64,000 nucleotides of DNA from Dyadobacter sp. CY343. GTDB lineage: Bacteria > Bacteroidota > Bacteroidia > Cytophagales > Spirosomataceae. The position numbers and the translations under genes were made by a program. The notes beneath the pieces are model-generated. The model was not told the origin of the DNA. It made no database searches and was given only the letters and a program-made list of their open reading frames with translations. Position 1 is the stretch's first letter; every line of letters begins with the position of its first letter. The stretch is taken from NCBI RefSeq assembly GCF_021390335.1, contig NZ_JAJUXK010000004.1, forward strand, positions 62,001 through 126,000, read 5' to 3'. Shown here in pieces: positions 1 to 8,913 of this stretch.

Positions 1-200
1 AAAACGGTAATATCAGTGATTCCATGCCCGGATCGGACTGGGAGAATACATTTAAAGAAGAATCCAGCAAGACACTGGTGTTCATTGAGATAACTTTTAA
101 AGAACTGAAAGATCTTGAACAAACCCTGGAAATGGGCTTCAAAGAAGGTTTCGAAATGGGCCTTTCCAATCTGGACGAATTACTGGCTTCACAGGAATAG
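1..200 (+). CDS. SRPBCC/AHSA1-family protein, C-terminal end (partial)
   Basis: The window opens inside this gene; 65 codons and the TAG stop at 198-200 are visible. The tail reads E-I-T-F-K-E-L, then L-E-M-G-F-K-E-G-F-E-M-G-L, ending L-D-E-L-L-A-S-Q-E. This matches the last strand and the long C-terminal helix of the SRPBCC (START/Bet v1-like) fold as found in AHSA1 proteins, where that helix packs across a hydrophobic ligand cavity. The specific ligand or role cannot be read from this fragment. It converges with the hydrolase gene on the other strand and both run into the hairpin at 221-261. The family call rests on a short stretch. Confidence 0.6.
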   Translation, partial: NGNISDSMPGSDWENTFKEESSKTLVFIEITFKELKDLEQTLEMGFKEGFEMGLSNLDELLASQE

Positions 201-220
201 CCGCATTATAATTATATAAA

Positions 221-261
221 AAAACTGCTTCAAGTAACGTAATTGTACTTGAAGCAGTTTT
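221..261. terminator. Bidirectional intrinsic terminator
   Basis: A perfect 16-bp inverted repeat (221-236 with 246-261) has a 9-nt loop. The outer part of the stem is A-rich on one side and T-rich on the other, so either transcript ends in a U-run. It lies between two convergent genes and can serve both. Confidence 0.85.
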
Positions 262-275
262 TCAATTTCCAATGA

Positions 276-1988
276 CTACTTTTTATCCGCAAAATCTTCC
301 GGGAGCTTTTGAAAACGCAGGTTAGCAACGCGACCGTTTGTCATTTTCATGCCGGTAACAATGCCTGCTTCATTCCTAACCATATCTATCTGCTGTACCC
401 ACCACCACGGCGCTTGCAGCTTGTCCTTATTCACCACCGACAAATCGACTTCCCCGTGGTGAATATGCACGAGTTTGAGCGTATCTCCCTGTAATTTAAT
501 ATGGTAAAAAGTTTCCAGTTCCGGGCTGTAATATCTTCCTACAAACTGCTCTCGCGGGATTGCTTCCTTACTTTTTGGCTCTACGCGGATACCTTCATGA
601 TTCCCATTCTGATGCAGGGTAATGCGGGTTACCTGCCCTTCTTTCGGTCTGTGAAAAGTTACTGACGCGTCTACTACTTTCAGGAAAAAGGTGGAATCTG
701 AGGAAGGAAACAGCGGAAACCATGGCTGCCCGGTTCCCTGCGTGAGATATTTATCACCTTCTTTTTTAAAAGTCATCACAAAATCGGGCGCTTCCGTCAA
801 TGAATAGGAGCCGGCATATTGCCGGAATAGAGTCGAGTCGAATTTGGCTTCTGTTTTGGTAACAGCTGGTGCTTTGTCTGCCGGTTTTTCTTCTTTAATA
901 AATGTGGCAAGATACAGGTCGGCTACTTCGAAAGCTTTTTTGGACGGATTGAATTCCGCCTGGTTACTCAGTACAATAAACCCGTAATCTTCCTTTGGAA
1001 AATAGGATAAATGCGCCCGAAAACCGGCATCTGCGCCGTCGTGGCCATAATAATCCAGATTTTTGTATTTGCCGTGAATGAGCCCGGAAGCATAAGGCAG
1101 CGTATCTCCTTTGGTCAGCCTGCCGCGTTCCAGCATTTGCTTCATCGTCGCCGCTGTGCCCAGCTGCGGTTCGCGAAAGTTATTGATCCAGAGCGCCAGG
1201 TCATTCACAGTTGTGAACAGACTGGTGGCGCCTACATTTCCATAGCTCAAAATACTTTTACTAAACATCGTCGGCCCGAACGTACCCGGGGTACGGTGAA
1301 ATGAATATGCGCGCCCCTTCACGATCTTTTCCTGATTATCGTAAAATTGTGTGCGCTTCATTCCCAGCTGTTTAAATATATTTCGCTCCATCCAAAAGGC
1401 AAAAGGTTGCCTGGAAATGCGGCTTACCACCTCCGCCAGCAGCGTGTAACCGGTATTGCAATAGGCATAGGAAGAACCGGGCTCGAAATTGAGTTCTTTC
1501 TGGCGCGTGAGGAGGTTAAAAACGTGTTGCTTAGTGATCACATCGTCCAGCTGCCAGCCGGCCATTGCCAGCAGGTTCCACTGGTCGCGCAGGCCGCTGG
1601 TATGGTTCATTAAATGGCGGATCGTGATCGTTTTTCCGAAGTCGGGCACTTCCGGAATATGTTTCCTGATATCGTCATCCAAAGAAAGCTTTCCCTGCTC
1701 AGAGAGCATAACTATTGCAAAATCAGTGAATTGCTTGGAAACAGAAGCAATGTGAAAAATGGTTTCAGGCGTAATTTTAGCGCCCGTTTCCAGATCTGCT
1801 TCGCCAAAACCTTTGGCATAAATAAGCTTGCCCTGATGCACAACCCCCACAGCCGCTCCCGGCATTCCCGGCTTATTCCACTCGGCGAAAATGGAGTCTG
1901 TTTTGGCAGCAGGTACCGGCTTTTGCGCCAGTGTAGAAATGTGGTAAAACGAAAGAACGAGAGCCAGATAAAGTAAGCGTATTTTCAT
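276..1988 (-). CDS. Secreted serine hydrolase, class C beta-lactamase fold
   Basis: A 570-residue protein with an N-terminal signal peptide (about residues 1-21, ending T-L-A-Q). The beta-lactamase/penicillin-binding-protein domain covers about residues 30-365. All three active-site motifs are present: S82-V-S-K85 (SxxK), Y176-C-N178 (YxN) and H316-D-G318 in place of KTG, which is usual for the esterase/peptidase-like branch. The C-terminal 190 residues form a separate beta-rich region resembling the lipocalin-like tails of these hydrolases. Likely a periplasmic or surface D-amino peptidase, esterase or PBP4*-like enzyme. A true antibiotic-hydrolysing role is not indicated, and the substrate cannot be told. 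It may follow imuA on the same strand, but a 104-bp gap with its own -7 box suggests independent expression. Confidence 0.85.
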   Translation of the reverse strand: MKIRLLYLALVLSFYHISTLAQKPVPAAKTDSIFAEWNKPGMPGAAVGVVHQGKLIYAKGFGEADLETGAKITPETIFHIASVSKQFTDFAIVMLSEQGKLSLDDDIRKHIPEVPDFGKTITIRHLMNHTSGLRDQWNLLAMAGWQLDDVITKQHVFNLLTRQKELNFEPGSSYAYCNTGYTLLAEVVSRISRQPFAFWMERNIFKQLGMKRTQFYDNQEKIVKGRAYSFHRTPGTFGPTMFSKSILSYGNVGATSLFTTVNDLALWINNFREPQLGTAATMKQMLERGRLTKGDTLPYASGLIHGKYKNLDYYGHDGADAGFRAHLSYFPKEDYGFIVLSNQAEFNPSKKAFEVADLYLATFIKEEKPADKAPAVTKTEAKFDSTLFRQYAGSYSLTEAPDFVMTFKKEGDKYLTQGTGQPWFPLFPSSDSTFFLKVVDASVTFHRPKEGQVTRITLHQNGNHEGIRVEPKSKEAIPREQFVGRYYSPELETFYHIKLQGDTLKLVHIHHGEVDLSVVNKDKLQAPWWWVQQIDMVRNEAGIVTGMKMTNGRVANLRFQKLPEDFADKK

Positions 1989-2046
1989 TGCGGAATGGTA
2001 GTAAATCGGTGTTGCGCGTATTTAAAGTGATAAACTACGCAATTAC

Positions 2047-2054
2047 CAAAACTA
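2047..2054 (-). promoter_or_regulatory. Candidate -7 box for the serine hydrolase gene
   Basis: On the minus strand this reads TAGTTTTG, a match to the Bacteroidota -7 consensus TAnnTTTG, 59 bp upstream of the ATG at 1988. No TTTG is found at the expected -33 spacing, so support is partial. Confidence 0.3.
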
Positions 2055-2092
2055 CGCGGCCAGTTTTATGATGAATGGAATGCGATTTTACC

Positions 2093-2830
2093 TTAACCAG
2101 TTTGCAGCAAATCCTTATTTTCTTGCGCCGGAACTGCCTTTTTAATATGACTGAACTTGCCCGACCACTCCACATCCCATTCGCCCGGCTCTCCATTTCG
2201 CACCTTCATCAACTTTACATTCCACCTCGGGTGCCCCACACCCGGCATTCCATCTTCCAGCTGACTGGGGATATGCGTAATTCTCCACTTCGAAACACTG
2301 GCCAGCGTATTCATGCTGCGCGGATTTGCACGATGGATCAAACCGGTCACCCGGCTTTGCTCAACAGCAAGTTGTAACCGCCGTGATTCGGTCAGCGTTA
2401 TTTCTTTGATCTCCCCTACCACCGCTGCCACAGCCTTGCATTTCAGCGATTCTTCAATCGCCCACAGCAGGTCCTGCTCTTTTTTTAAATCCACAAAAAT
2501 GATCCTGTGCGGCTCAACCCCAAAAAATGCCAGCCCGGGCGGAAAAATGGTCCGATTGATACTGATCCACAAACAAAAACCGCCTTTTCGCATCAGTGTG
2601 CCCAATAACGTCGCCATAAAACCGCTGGTAGCCGCACTGCCTTCTTCACTGTCACTGATAAATTCATGCACTGCTCCTGTCGGAAAAGTATGGTTGGGGA
2701 ATGCAGCTTCAATAGGGCCCAGCCCGAAATCAGTCCGCTGCCCGTCGATTGGCGCTCGGTAGCCCTGGAAAGACAGAATATCATTCCGCAGCTTTTCCAG
2801 CATCTCGCTTTTATTGACCAGATTGTTCAT
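2093..2830 (-). CDS. imuA: ImuA-like error-prone repair protein (RecA-like)
   Basis: A 245-residue protein from the ATG at 2830 (M-N-N-L-V-N-K-S). The frame stays open further upstream, but the extension is hydrophobic and unlike the family. The protein begins with the K-L-R-N-D-I-L-S-F-Q-G helix and then has the G-x-x-H-E-F segment, features of Bacteroidota ImuA proteins, which are RecA/SulA-like accessory factors of the ImuA-ImuB-DnaE2 mutagenesis system. The helical strand F-C-L-W-I-S and the segment R-I-I-F-V-D-L-K-K-E-Q-D-L-L-W-A-I-E-E-L fit the degenerate RecA fold, without a clear Walker A. The expected imuB (Y-family polymerase) and dnaE2 are not downstream: a hydrolase gene follows. 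The partners must be elsewhere or absent. Confidence 0.75.
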   Translation of the reverse strand: MNNLVNKSEMLEKLRNDILSFQGYRAPIDGQRTDFGLGPIEAAFPNHTFPTGAVHEFISDSEEGSAATSGFMATLLGTLMRKGGFCLWISINRTIFPPGLAFFGVEPHRIIFVDLKKEQDLLWAIEESLKCKAVAAVVGEIKEITLTESRRLQLAVEQSRVTGLIHRANPRSMNTLASVSKWRITHIPSQLEDGMPGVGHPRWNVKLMKVRNGEPGEWDVEWSGKFSHIKKAVPAQENKDLLQTG

Positions 2831-2997
2831 AGAGGAATTGAGTAATGATATTTTTAGCATCACAAAAATGATTCCAATAATAACAAATCGCAATGAGCAG
2901 CTAATAATTTTTCTTCCGGTAAGTGTTAAATATTAAACGGTGACTTTGGTATAACAGCAGAACGAACCGCTTTACAAGTTGAAACAAAGTCACTTCC

Positions 2998-5226
2998 ATG
3001 AAAAGAACTTTAACAGCACTCGCATTCCTCTGCCTGCCCTTTCTGTCGGCAGCCCAGAACCAGCCGGCACCAGCCGATTTCAATCTGGATTTCGAGAAAA
3101 AGAATCCCGGGCAAAAGCTGCCCGATAAATGGATGCAGTGGGGAACGAATTATCAGGTTGTGACAGACAGCACCGAAAAACACAATGGAAAAAATTCTGT
3201 TCTCCTAAAAGCCCCCGATCCGATCCCAAATGGGACTTTTGGTAGCGTAGCGAGCACGATTCCAGCACAATACATGGGGAAAGAAATCGAGCTGAGGGGG
3301 TATTTGAAATTTAGAAATGTAACCAGCGGCTGGGTTGGATTAATGCTGCGGATAGATGGAAAAGCGGGTACGCTGCAATTCAATAATATGCAGGAAAAGG
3401 CGATTAACGGGACTTCCGACTGGAAACAGTACAGTATCAAACTTCCCTATTCCAGCAGTGCGGCCAAAATCCATATCGGCGCGTTACTGGCTGGGCCGGG
3501 CGAGTTATGGACAGACGATTTGGAACTATTCATTGACGGAAAGCCATTTTACGAAGCACCTGTCAGAAAGCCTCTTGCGGCTGAGCTGGATAAAGAATTT
3601 GACAAAGGTTCGAATGTGGTTCTGGATAAACTGACCCCGGCACTCACACAAGATCTGTCTGATCTGGGCAGATTGTGGGGCTTTTTGAAATACTATCACC
3701 CGGCTGTCAAAAGTGGCAACCATAACTGGGATTATGAGCTTTTTCGGATTCTGCCTCAGCTAACTAGTGCAAAATCAAAAGCGGAAAAAGAGAAGATATT
3801 ATATCAATGGATTAAAAAGCTGGGACCGGTAAATCCGGGATCGGCACAGCCAATTCCAGAAACAGCCGTATTGAAACCAACCTTAAACTGGCTCTCGAAT
3901 CCTGCAATAGGGAAAGAAATGCAAGCTTTGCTCGATACAATAAAAAATGCAAAGAAAACGCATGAAAGCTATTACATCTCCATGTATCCGGACGTGGGAA
4001 ATCCTGAATTCAAAAACGAAAATCCCTACCCACAAATGCAGTATTCCGACGCGGGTTACAGGTTGCTGAGTTTGTTCCGATATTGGAATATGATCGAATA
4101 TTTCTTCCCATATAAATCCCTTATTAAAGAAGACTGGCAGGCGGTACTCACTGAATTTATACCAAAATTCATTAATGCAACCGACGAAACTTCCTATAAA
4201 CTTACCACACTCGAATTGATCGGCAGGGTAAAGGATACGCACGCTAATATTTACAATCAGCAAGGCGCGCTTAATAAGTTTTTTGGTGAAAAATACGCCC
4301 CGGCCCAGCTTACATTTATTGAAAATAAACCGGTTGTTACCGATTATTATAACGCTGCACTTGGAGAAAAGTCGGGATTGAAAATCGGGGATATTGTTGA
4401 AAAAATCAATGGAAAAAGCATTGCTCAGCTGATTAAAGAAAAACTACCCCATTCACCGGCTTCCAACTACCCTACTCAGCTGAGGGTATTGTCTTCCAAT
4501 TTGTTACGGACCAATGATACTACTATTTCCGTAAGTATCAGGCGAAATAATAAGGTACAGGATCTGGTGGTTCCTGCATTTGGCACGGATAAGATCAATA
4601 TCTACGCCAACTTCAATAAAGCGGATACCTGTTTCAAAATGCTCAGTCCGGATATTGCTTATTTGTATCCCGGAAAATGGAAAAATACATACATGTCAAA
4701 GCTTACCCCTGAGATCTCAAAAAGCAAAGGTCTGATCATAGATATGCGTTGTTATCCCTCTGATTTTATGGTTTTTAGCTTTGGACCATACCTGTTACCC
4801 GAGGCGAAACCTTTTGTTAAATTCACAATGGGTAGTTTCCATACACCCGGAATGTTTACATTCGGCAGAAACATCAGCATAGGGAGCGCCAACCCAAATT
4901 ACTACAAAGGAAAAATTATCCTGATCGTCAACGAAAGCTCGCAGAGTCAGGCGGAATATACTTCTATGACATTCAAAACCGCCCCGAATATCACTGTAAT
5001 CGGCAGTACCACGGCCGGCGCAGACGGAAACATTTCCTCCATTGTGCTTCCCGGAAATATCTACACCGGCATCAGCGGGGTTGGCATTTATTATCCCGAC
5101 GGCAAGGAAACCCAGCAAGTAGGAATTGTGCCCGATTTGCAGGTTACGCCTACTATTCAAGGTATTATTTCAGGAAAAGATGAGCTGCTGGAAAAAGCGG
5201 TGCAGCTGCTGACGGACAGCAAATAA
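2998..5226 (+). CDS. Secreted S41-family peptidase with PDZ domain
   Basis: A 742-residue exported protein. The signal peptide ends near residue 19 (L-S-A-A-Q). Residues about 26-190 look like a beta-sandwich, carbohydrate-binding-like domain (N-L-D-F-E start, W-x-D-D-L-E-L-F end). A helical linker region follows, then a PDZ-like domain near 440-510 (G-L-K-I-G-D-I-V-E-K-I-N-G), then the tail-specific-protease core. The catalytic-serine region is N645-E-S-S-Q-S-Q-A-E653, where S650 aligns with the nucleophile of the S-A-S-x-x-E motif, followed by G-S-T-T-A-G-A-D-G-N. Peptidases of this architecture are common in Bacteroidota envelopes; the substrate is unknown. It stands alone, with only 5 bp to the convergent fucosidase gene. 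Confidence 0.85.
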   Translation: MKRTLTALAFLCLPFLSAAQNQPAPADFNLDFEKKNPGQKLPDKWMQWGTNYQVVTDSTEKHNGKNSVLLKAPDPIPNGTFGSVASTIPAQYMGKEIELRGYLKFRNVTSGWVGLMLRIDGKAGTLQFNNMQEKAINGTSDWKQYSIKLPYSSSAAKIHIGALLAGPGELWTDDLELFIDGKPFYEAPVRKPLAAELDKEFDKGSNVVLDKLTPALTQDLSDLGRLWGFLKYYHPAVKSGNHNWDYELFRILPQLTSAKSKAEKEKILYQWIKKLGPVNPGSAQPIPETAVLKPTLNWLSNPAIGKEMQALLDTIKNAKKTHESYYISMYPDVGNPEFKNENPYPQMQYSDAGYRLLSLFRYWNMIEYFFPYKSLIKEDWQAVLTEFIPKFINATDETSYKLTTLELIGRVKDTHANIYNQQGALNKFFGEKYAPAQLTFIENKPVVTDYYNAALGEKSGLKIGDIVEKINGKSIAQLIKEKLPHSPASNYPTQLRVLSSNLLRTNDTTISVSIRRNNKVQDLVVPAFGTDKINIYANFNKADTCFKMLSPDIAYLYPGKWKNTYMSKLTPEISKSKGLIIDMRCYPSDFMVFSFGPYLLPEAKPFVKFTMGSFHTPGMFTFGRNISIGSANPNYYKGKIILIVNESSQSQAEYTSMTFKTAPNITVIGSTTAGADGNISSIVLPGNIYTGISGVGIYYPDGKETQQVGIVPDLQVTPTIQGIISGKDELLEKAVQLLTDSK

Positions 5227-5231
5227 GTCCT

Positions 5232-7808
5232 TTATTTTCCGGGCGTTACCACATAAGTTTTGCCAGCCGAGGTTTGAAAATCTTTCAATATCCCGGCTGG
5301 CAACTTTTCTTCCGCCGCTGTCCTGTTTTTTTCAGGATTGATAAAAGAAAACAAAGCGTTGGTATTTGCACCGGCGGCCGGCTTCGCTATTGCGCCTTTC
5401 ACGATAGTCTCTTCATTGGTCCTGATCCTGCAATTTCCACCCAGCGCCGATTTCACCGACGCACTTTTCAACTTTCCACCCGCCCATTCCAGATCAATTT
5501 CAAAACCACCGCGGGCTTTCAAACCTGTGATCTTACCGTCGGGCCAGGCTTTGGGCAATGCAGGCAGCAAATGAATTTCGCCTGCGTGACTTTGCACAAG
5601 CATTTCTGCAATACCTGCAGTTCCACCAAAATTTCCGTCGATCTGAAACGGCGGGCAGGCGTCGAACATATTGGGATACAACCCGCCTTTTCCCTGCAAA
5701 ATCGGATCATTTTCCCGCACCAGCGTGATCAGGTTGGTGAGCAGCGTGTGCGCCTTATCTCCATTTAAAAGCCGTGCGTGGATGTTGATCTTCCAGCCCA
5801 TCGCCCAGCCCGTGCCTGAATCCCCGCGCCGTTCCATGGATTTGGCAACCGCCGTATTAAGGGTCGGATTAGTAAAACGGTTGATCTGATTCGAAGGATG
5901 CAATGCGTACAAATGCGAAATATGCCGATGCTCGGGCTCACCATCCTCAAAATCAAATTGCCATTCCTGCAACTGCCCGTACTTCCCGATCTGGTAAGGA
6001 AGCAGCTTTTCCTGTTTTGCCTTAATTTCATCATAAAGCTTCTGATCCTGAACACCTAACAGATCATAAGCTTCAATAAACCGGGCGAAAGATTCCCGGA
6101 TCAGCGCCATATCCATCGTCGGGCCCGGGCTCATTGTAGACTTTCCGTCCTCATATTTAAACTGATGCTCAGGCGAATGTCCCACCGGCGTCACGAGGTA
6201 GCCGTCCTTATTCGGTACCAGCCAGTCTTTGTAAAACAGCACAACTCCTCTTAGCAGCGGGTAAACGTCATTTTTCAGGAATTTTTTATCTCCGTGAAAC
6301 AGGTACCTTTCCCAGTAATGACTGGTGAGCCAGCCTTGCGCCATCGGCCAGAAGGAGCAGTTACAAAGGTCGATCGGCTCGGTGTGGCGCCAGATATCGG
6401 TATTATGGTGCACCACCCAGCCCTGGTTTCCATACATCGAGCGGGCAGTTTTGGATCCATTTACCGACAACTCTTTGATCGCTTTCAAAAATGGTTCGTG
6501 GCATTCCGATAGATTAGTCAGCTCCGCCGGCCAGTAATTCATTTCTGCATTGATATTAACAGTATAGCCTCCATTCCAGGGCGGAATAATCCTGTCGTTC
6601 CACATACCCTGCAAGTTAAGTGGCTGTCCTCCCGGCCGAGAACCGGCGATCATCAGGTATCTGCCGAATTGATAGAACAACCCGGTCAGCGACTGATCCT
6701 TCCCATTCGAAAACTGCGCGATACGCTGGTCGGTCGGGAGTTTGGATTGCTCATTTAATGTGCCGATCTGAATTTTGGATCTATTAAAAAGTTTCTGATA
6801 ATCAGCTAAATGCGCATTATATAGTACTTCGTAATTTTTGTTTTGGGTAGAAGCAAGATGCTTTTTTGTCAGCTCGGCCGGATCCAATCCTTCGGTAGCC
6901 GGACTTTTATCAAAACCATTATAACTCGTTGCGCAAGCCAGCAGGATCACCACTTCCGAAGCACCGGAAATCCTGACCTTATCTCCCGCATATTCCACTT
7001 TACCGCCCTTGTTAGTGGTTTGAATGCGCGCCTCAAAGCCCATTCCCCAACCATTTGCATCCTCGCCGTATAAAACCTGCGAAGCACCGGGCAGCCGGCT
7101 TCCGTCCTTGGCATATACTTCCGGATATTTGTACATATCCCCCGCTTTTTCAACCTGCTTGAAAGAACGCCGGAGTACAAAACCAGGCGCTTTGGCCGAC
7201 ATAATATACTGGTTATTTTTAGTTGAAATATTGGCCAGCGTCGTGTGTAATGTAGATAATTGCAATTCCCCGTTCAGCTTTTCCTTCCCGCTGGCAGTCA
7301 GCCGGATCACGATCACGCGGTTGGGGTAACTGGCAAAAATATCACGTTTGAAAGTGGTACCATTTACCTGATATTCGGTGTGTGTAGTAGCAGTAGCGAG
7401 GTCGAGCGAGCGGCGGTAACCGGTTGCTTTTCCGCTATGTTCCATCTTAATTTTCAGGTCGCCCAGCGGCTGGTAATCCTGGTGATTCCGCCCCAGCCAT
7501 TCCGCCGCGACAAGACTTTCTGCCTCTTTATATTTTCCTATTTTAAAAAGTGAATCAACTTTCCGGAAATCCTTGCGAACATCCAGCGAAGTAAAAGTAC
7601 CCTTGGGATCGCCCGAGTAGAGGGTGACTTCATTGAGCTGCAAATGCTCCTCCTCCACCCCGCCAAAAATCATCGCGCCCATATGTCCGTTGCCCACCGG
7701 CAAAGCCTCCGTCCAAACTTCCGCTGGCTTCTCGTACCATAGCCGCAGGTCCTGTGCGAAGATTGAATTTACCATTAAAACACTGAGCAGCAGCAAACAA
7801 GCTTTCAT
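5232..7808 (-). CDS. GH95 alpha-L-fucosidase, secreted
   Basis: An 858-residue protein from the ATG at 7808. The longer open frame would cross the hairpin at 7836-7868 and bury the signal peptide M-K-A-C-L-L-L-L-S-V-L-M-V-N-S-I-F-A-Q, so the later start is preferred. Diagnostic GH95 features are the N-terminal W-T-E-A-L-P-V-G-N-G-H-M-G-A-M-I-F-G-G, the N-I-N-A-E-M-N-Y-W-P-A-E segment carrying the two activating asparagines, H-N-T-D-I-W-R-H, the G-H-S-P-E-H segment with the general-acid glutamate, and I-D-G-N-F-G-G-T-A-G-I with the base aspartate. This inverting enzyme releases alpha-1,2-linked L-fucose (some members L-galactose) from glycans in the periplasm or outside. There is no SusCD pair next to it, so it is not in a classical polysaccharide utilisation locus. 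Confidence 0.92.
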   Translation of the reverse strand: MKACLLLLSVLMVNSIFAQDLRLWYEKPAEVWTEALPVGNGHMGAMIFGGVEEEHLQLNEVTLYSGDPKGTFTSLDVRKDFRKVDSLFKIGKYKEAESLVAAEWLGRNHQDYQPLGDLKIKMEHSGKATGYRRSLDLATATTHTEYQVNGTTFKRDIFASYPNRVIVIRLTASGKEKLNGELQLSTLHTTLANISTKNNQYIMSAKAPGFVLRRSFKQVEKAGDMYKYPEVYAKDGSRLPGASQVLYGEDANGWGMGFEARIQTTNKGGKVEYAGDKVRISGASEVVILLACATSYNGFDKSPATEGLDPAELTKKHLASTQNKNYEVLYNAHLADYQKLFNRSKIQIGTLNEQSKLPTDQRIAQFSNGKDQSLTGLFYQFGRYLMIAGSRPGGQPLNLQGMWNDRIIPPWNGGYTVNINAEMNYWPAELTNLSECHEPFLKAIKELSVNGSKTARSMYGNQGWVVHHNTDIWRHTEPIDLCNCSFWPMAQGWLTSHYWERYLFHGDKKFLKNDVYPLLRGVVLFYKDWLVPNKDGYLVTPVGHSPEHQFKYEDGKSTMSPGPTMDMALIRESFARFIEAYDLLGVQDQKLYDEIKAKQEKLLPYQIGKYGQLQEWQFDFEDGEPEHRHISHLYALHPSNQINRFTNPTLNTAVAKSMERRGDSGTGWAMGWKINIHARLLNGDKAHTLLTNLITLVRENDPILQGKGGLYPNMFDACPPFQIDGNFGGTAGIAEMLVQSHAGEIHLLPALPKAWPDGKITGLKARGGFEIDLEWAGGKLKSASVKSALGGNCRIRTNEETIVKGAIAKPAAGANTNALFSFINPEKNRTAAEEKLPAGILKDFQTSAGKTYVVTPGK

Positions 7809-7835
7809 GATGAAGTTATATTGGTTGTAAATGCA

Positions 7836-7868
7836 AATCAGCCCGACCGAATGCAAGGCGGGCTGATT
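7836..7868 (-). terminator. Hairpin between SDR and GH95 genes
   Basis: A perfect 10-bp inverted repeat (7836-7845 with 7859-7868) lies just after the stop of the SDR gene on the minus strand. It is G+C-rich in the stem with only a weak T-run after it. It may terminate the SDR transcript or attenuate read-through into the fucosidase gene. Confidence 0.5.
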
Positions 7869-7889
7869 GTAAGACTCCAATTTTAACGT

Positions 7890-8768
7890 TTAACCCGCAT
7901 TCGCCTCGCTATTTCTTAAAAGCTGCGTGAGGTATTCTTCCGTAGTGAGCCGTTTTCGGCCCAGCAGTTTTTCCAGTTTCGGGTCTGTCAATGCAAATTC
8001 CCCGGCTTTGATACTATCGCCCATATTGAGATAAAAAACGGCTTCTTCTTCCGGCAAGCCTGCATTCAGCAATTCACTTTTTAAAATCTCCCCCGGAACA
8101 TCTGTATAGCTGCATTCAATGCCCTTGATTTTTTGAAGTACATTGGCTACATCCGCGAATGTGAATGCCTTTTCACCCGTAATCTCATAAACCTGATTTC
8201 CTTCTTCCGGCTCAGCGAGTATGTGACTAATCGCCACGGCGATATCGATTCGAGACACAAAACTGACCGCCCCATTTCCCGCAGAATAATAGATCTGGCC
8301 GTTTTCCATCGCGCTGCCGATAAAAAGCGGGATCGTTTCCATGTACATGCTATTCCTGAAAATCGAATACCGCATGCCCGATTCGCGGATCGATTGCTCC
8401 GTTTGCCGGCAGGTTTGCCCGCCCCAGAAAATCGGGTTTTCAGAGGGGCTCAATGTGCTGGTGTAAACAATATGCGCTACCCCCTGCCGCACAGCCGCCG
8501 CGACAACGTTTTGCTCTTCGGTTACCGCCTGCTCTCCATAACTTGCAGAAGAAACTTGCAAAAGCCGCTTAATACCCTGAAAAGCAGTTTCTAAGCTTGC
8601 CGGATCATTATAATCCGCCTTCCGGATCTGAATACCCAGTCCGGCAAATTGCGCCATTTTCTGAGGTTCCCGAACGACCGCTACGATATTCGCAGCCTGC
8701 GTTTTTTGCAATAAAAAGGAAAGTACCGCCTTCCCCAGATTCCCATTTGCTCCTGTGATCGCTATCAT
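7890..8768 (-). CDS. NAD(P)-binding oxidoreductase, NmrA/QorB-like atypical SDR
   Basis: A 292-residue protein that starts directly with the Rossmann dinucleotide motif G6-A-N-G9-N-L-G12. It continues with V-A-V-V-R-E-P-Q-K, then K-A-D-Y-N-D-P-A-S-L-E-T-A-F and L-L-Q-V-S-S-A, the pattern of the QorB (quinone oxidoreductase 2) branch of atypical short-chain dehydrogenases. It is cytosolic with no signal peptide. It probably binds NADPH and either reduces quinone-like substrates or senses redox state; which one cannot be told. A -7 box lies at 8786-8793. The full length is normal for the family. Confidence 0.82.
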   Translation of the reverse strand: MIAITGANGNLGKAVLSFLLQKTQAANIVAVVREPQKMAQFAGLGIQIRKADYNDPASLETAFQGIKRLLQVSSASYGEQAVTEEQNVVAAAVRQGVAHIVYTSTLSPSENPIFWGGQTCRQTEQSIRESGMRYSIFRNSMYMETIPLFIGSAMENGQIYYSAGNGAVSFVSRIDIAVAISHILAEPEEGNQVYEITGEKAFTFADVANVLQKIKGIECSYTDVPGEILKSELLNAGLPEEEAVFYLNMGDSIKAGEFALTDPKLEKLLGRKRLTTEEYLTQLLRNSEANAG

Positions 8769-8785
8769 GGTTTTTCGTTTTTTTT

Positions 8786-8793
8786 CAAAACTA
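8786..8793 (-). promoter_or_regulatory. Candidate -7 box for the SDR gene
   Basis: TAGTTTTG on the minus strand fits TAnnTTTG and lies 18 bp before the ATG at 8768. There is no TTTG at the -33 spacing. A short leader would result. Confidence 0.3.
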
Positions 8794-8913
8794 GAATGGC
8801 ACGATTCGAGAAAATAGAATGAAACCGACAGGGGTATTAAAAATTAGACTTTGTTGTATAATAAAAAAGCACCACGGATCTTTAATATCATATCAGATCC
8901 TATTCCCGCCTTA

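Noticed and set aside
276..1988. Possible antibiotic-resistance class C beta-lactamase
   Set aside because: It has H-x-G instead of K-T-G and a long C-terminal extra domain, which fits the esterase/peptidase branch rather than AmpC.
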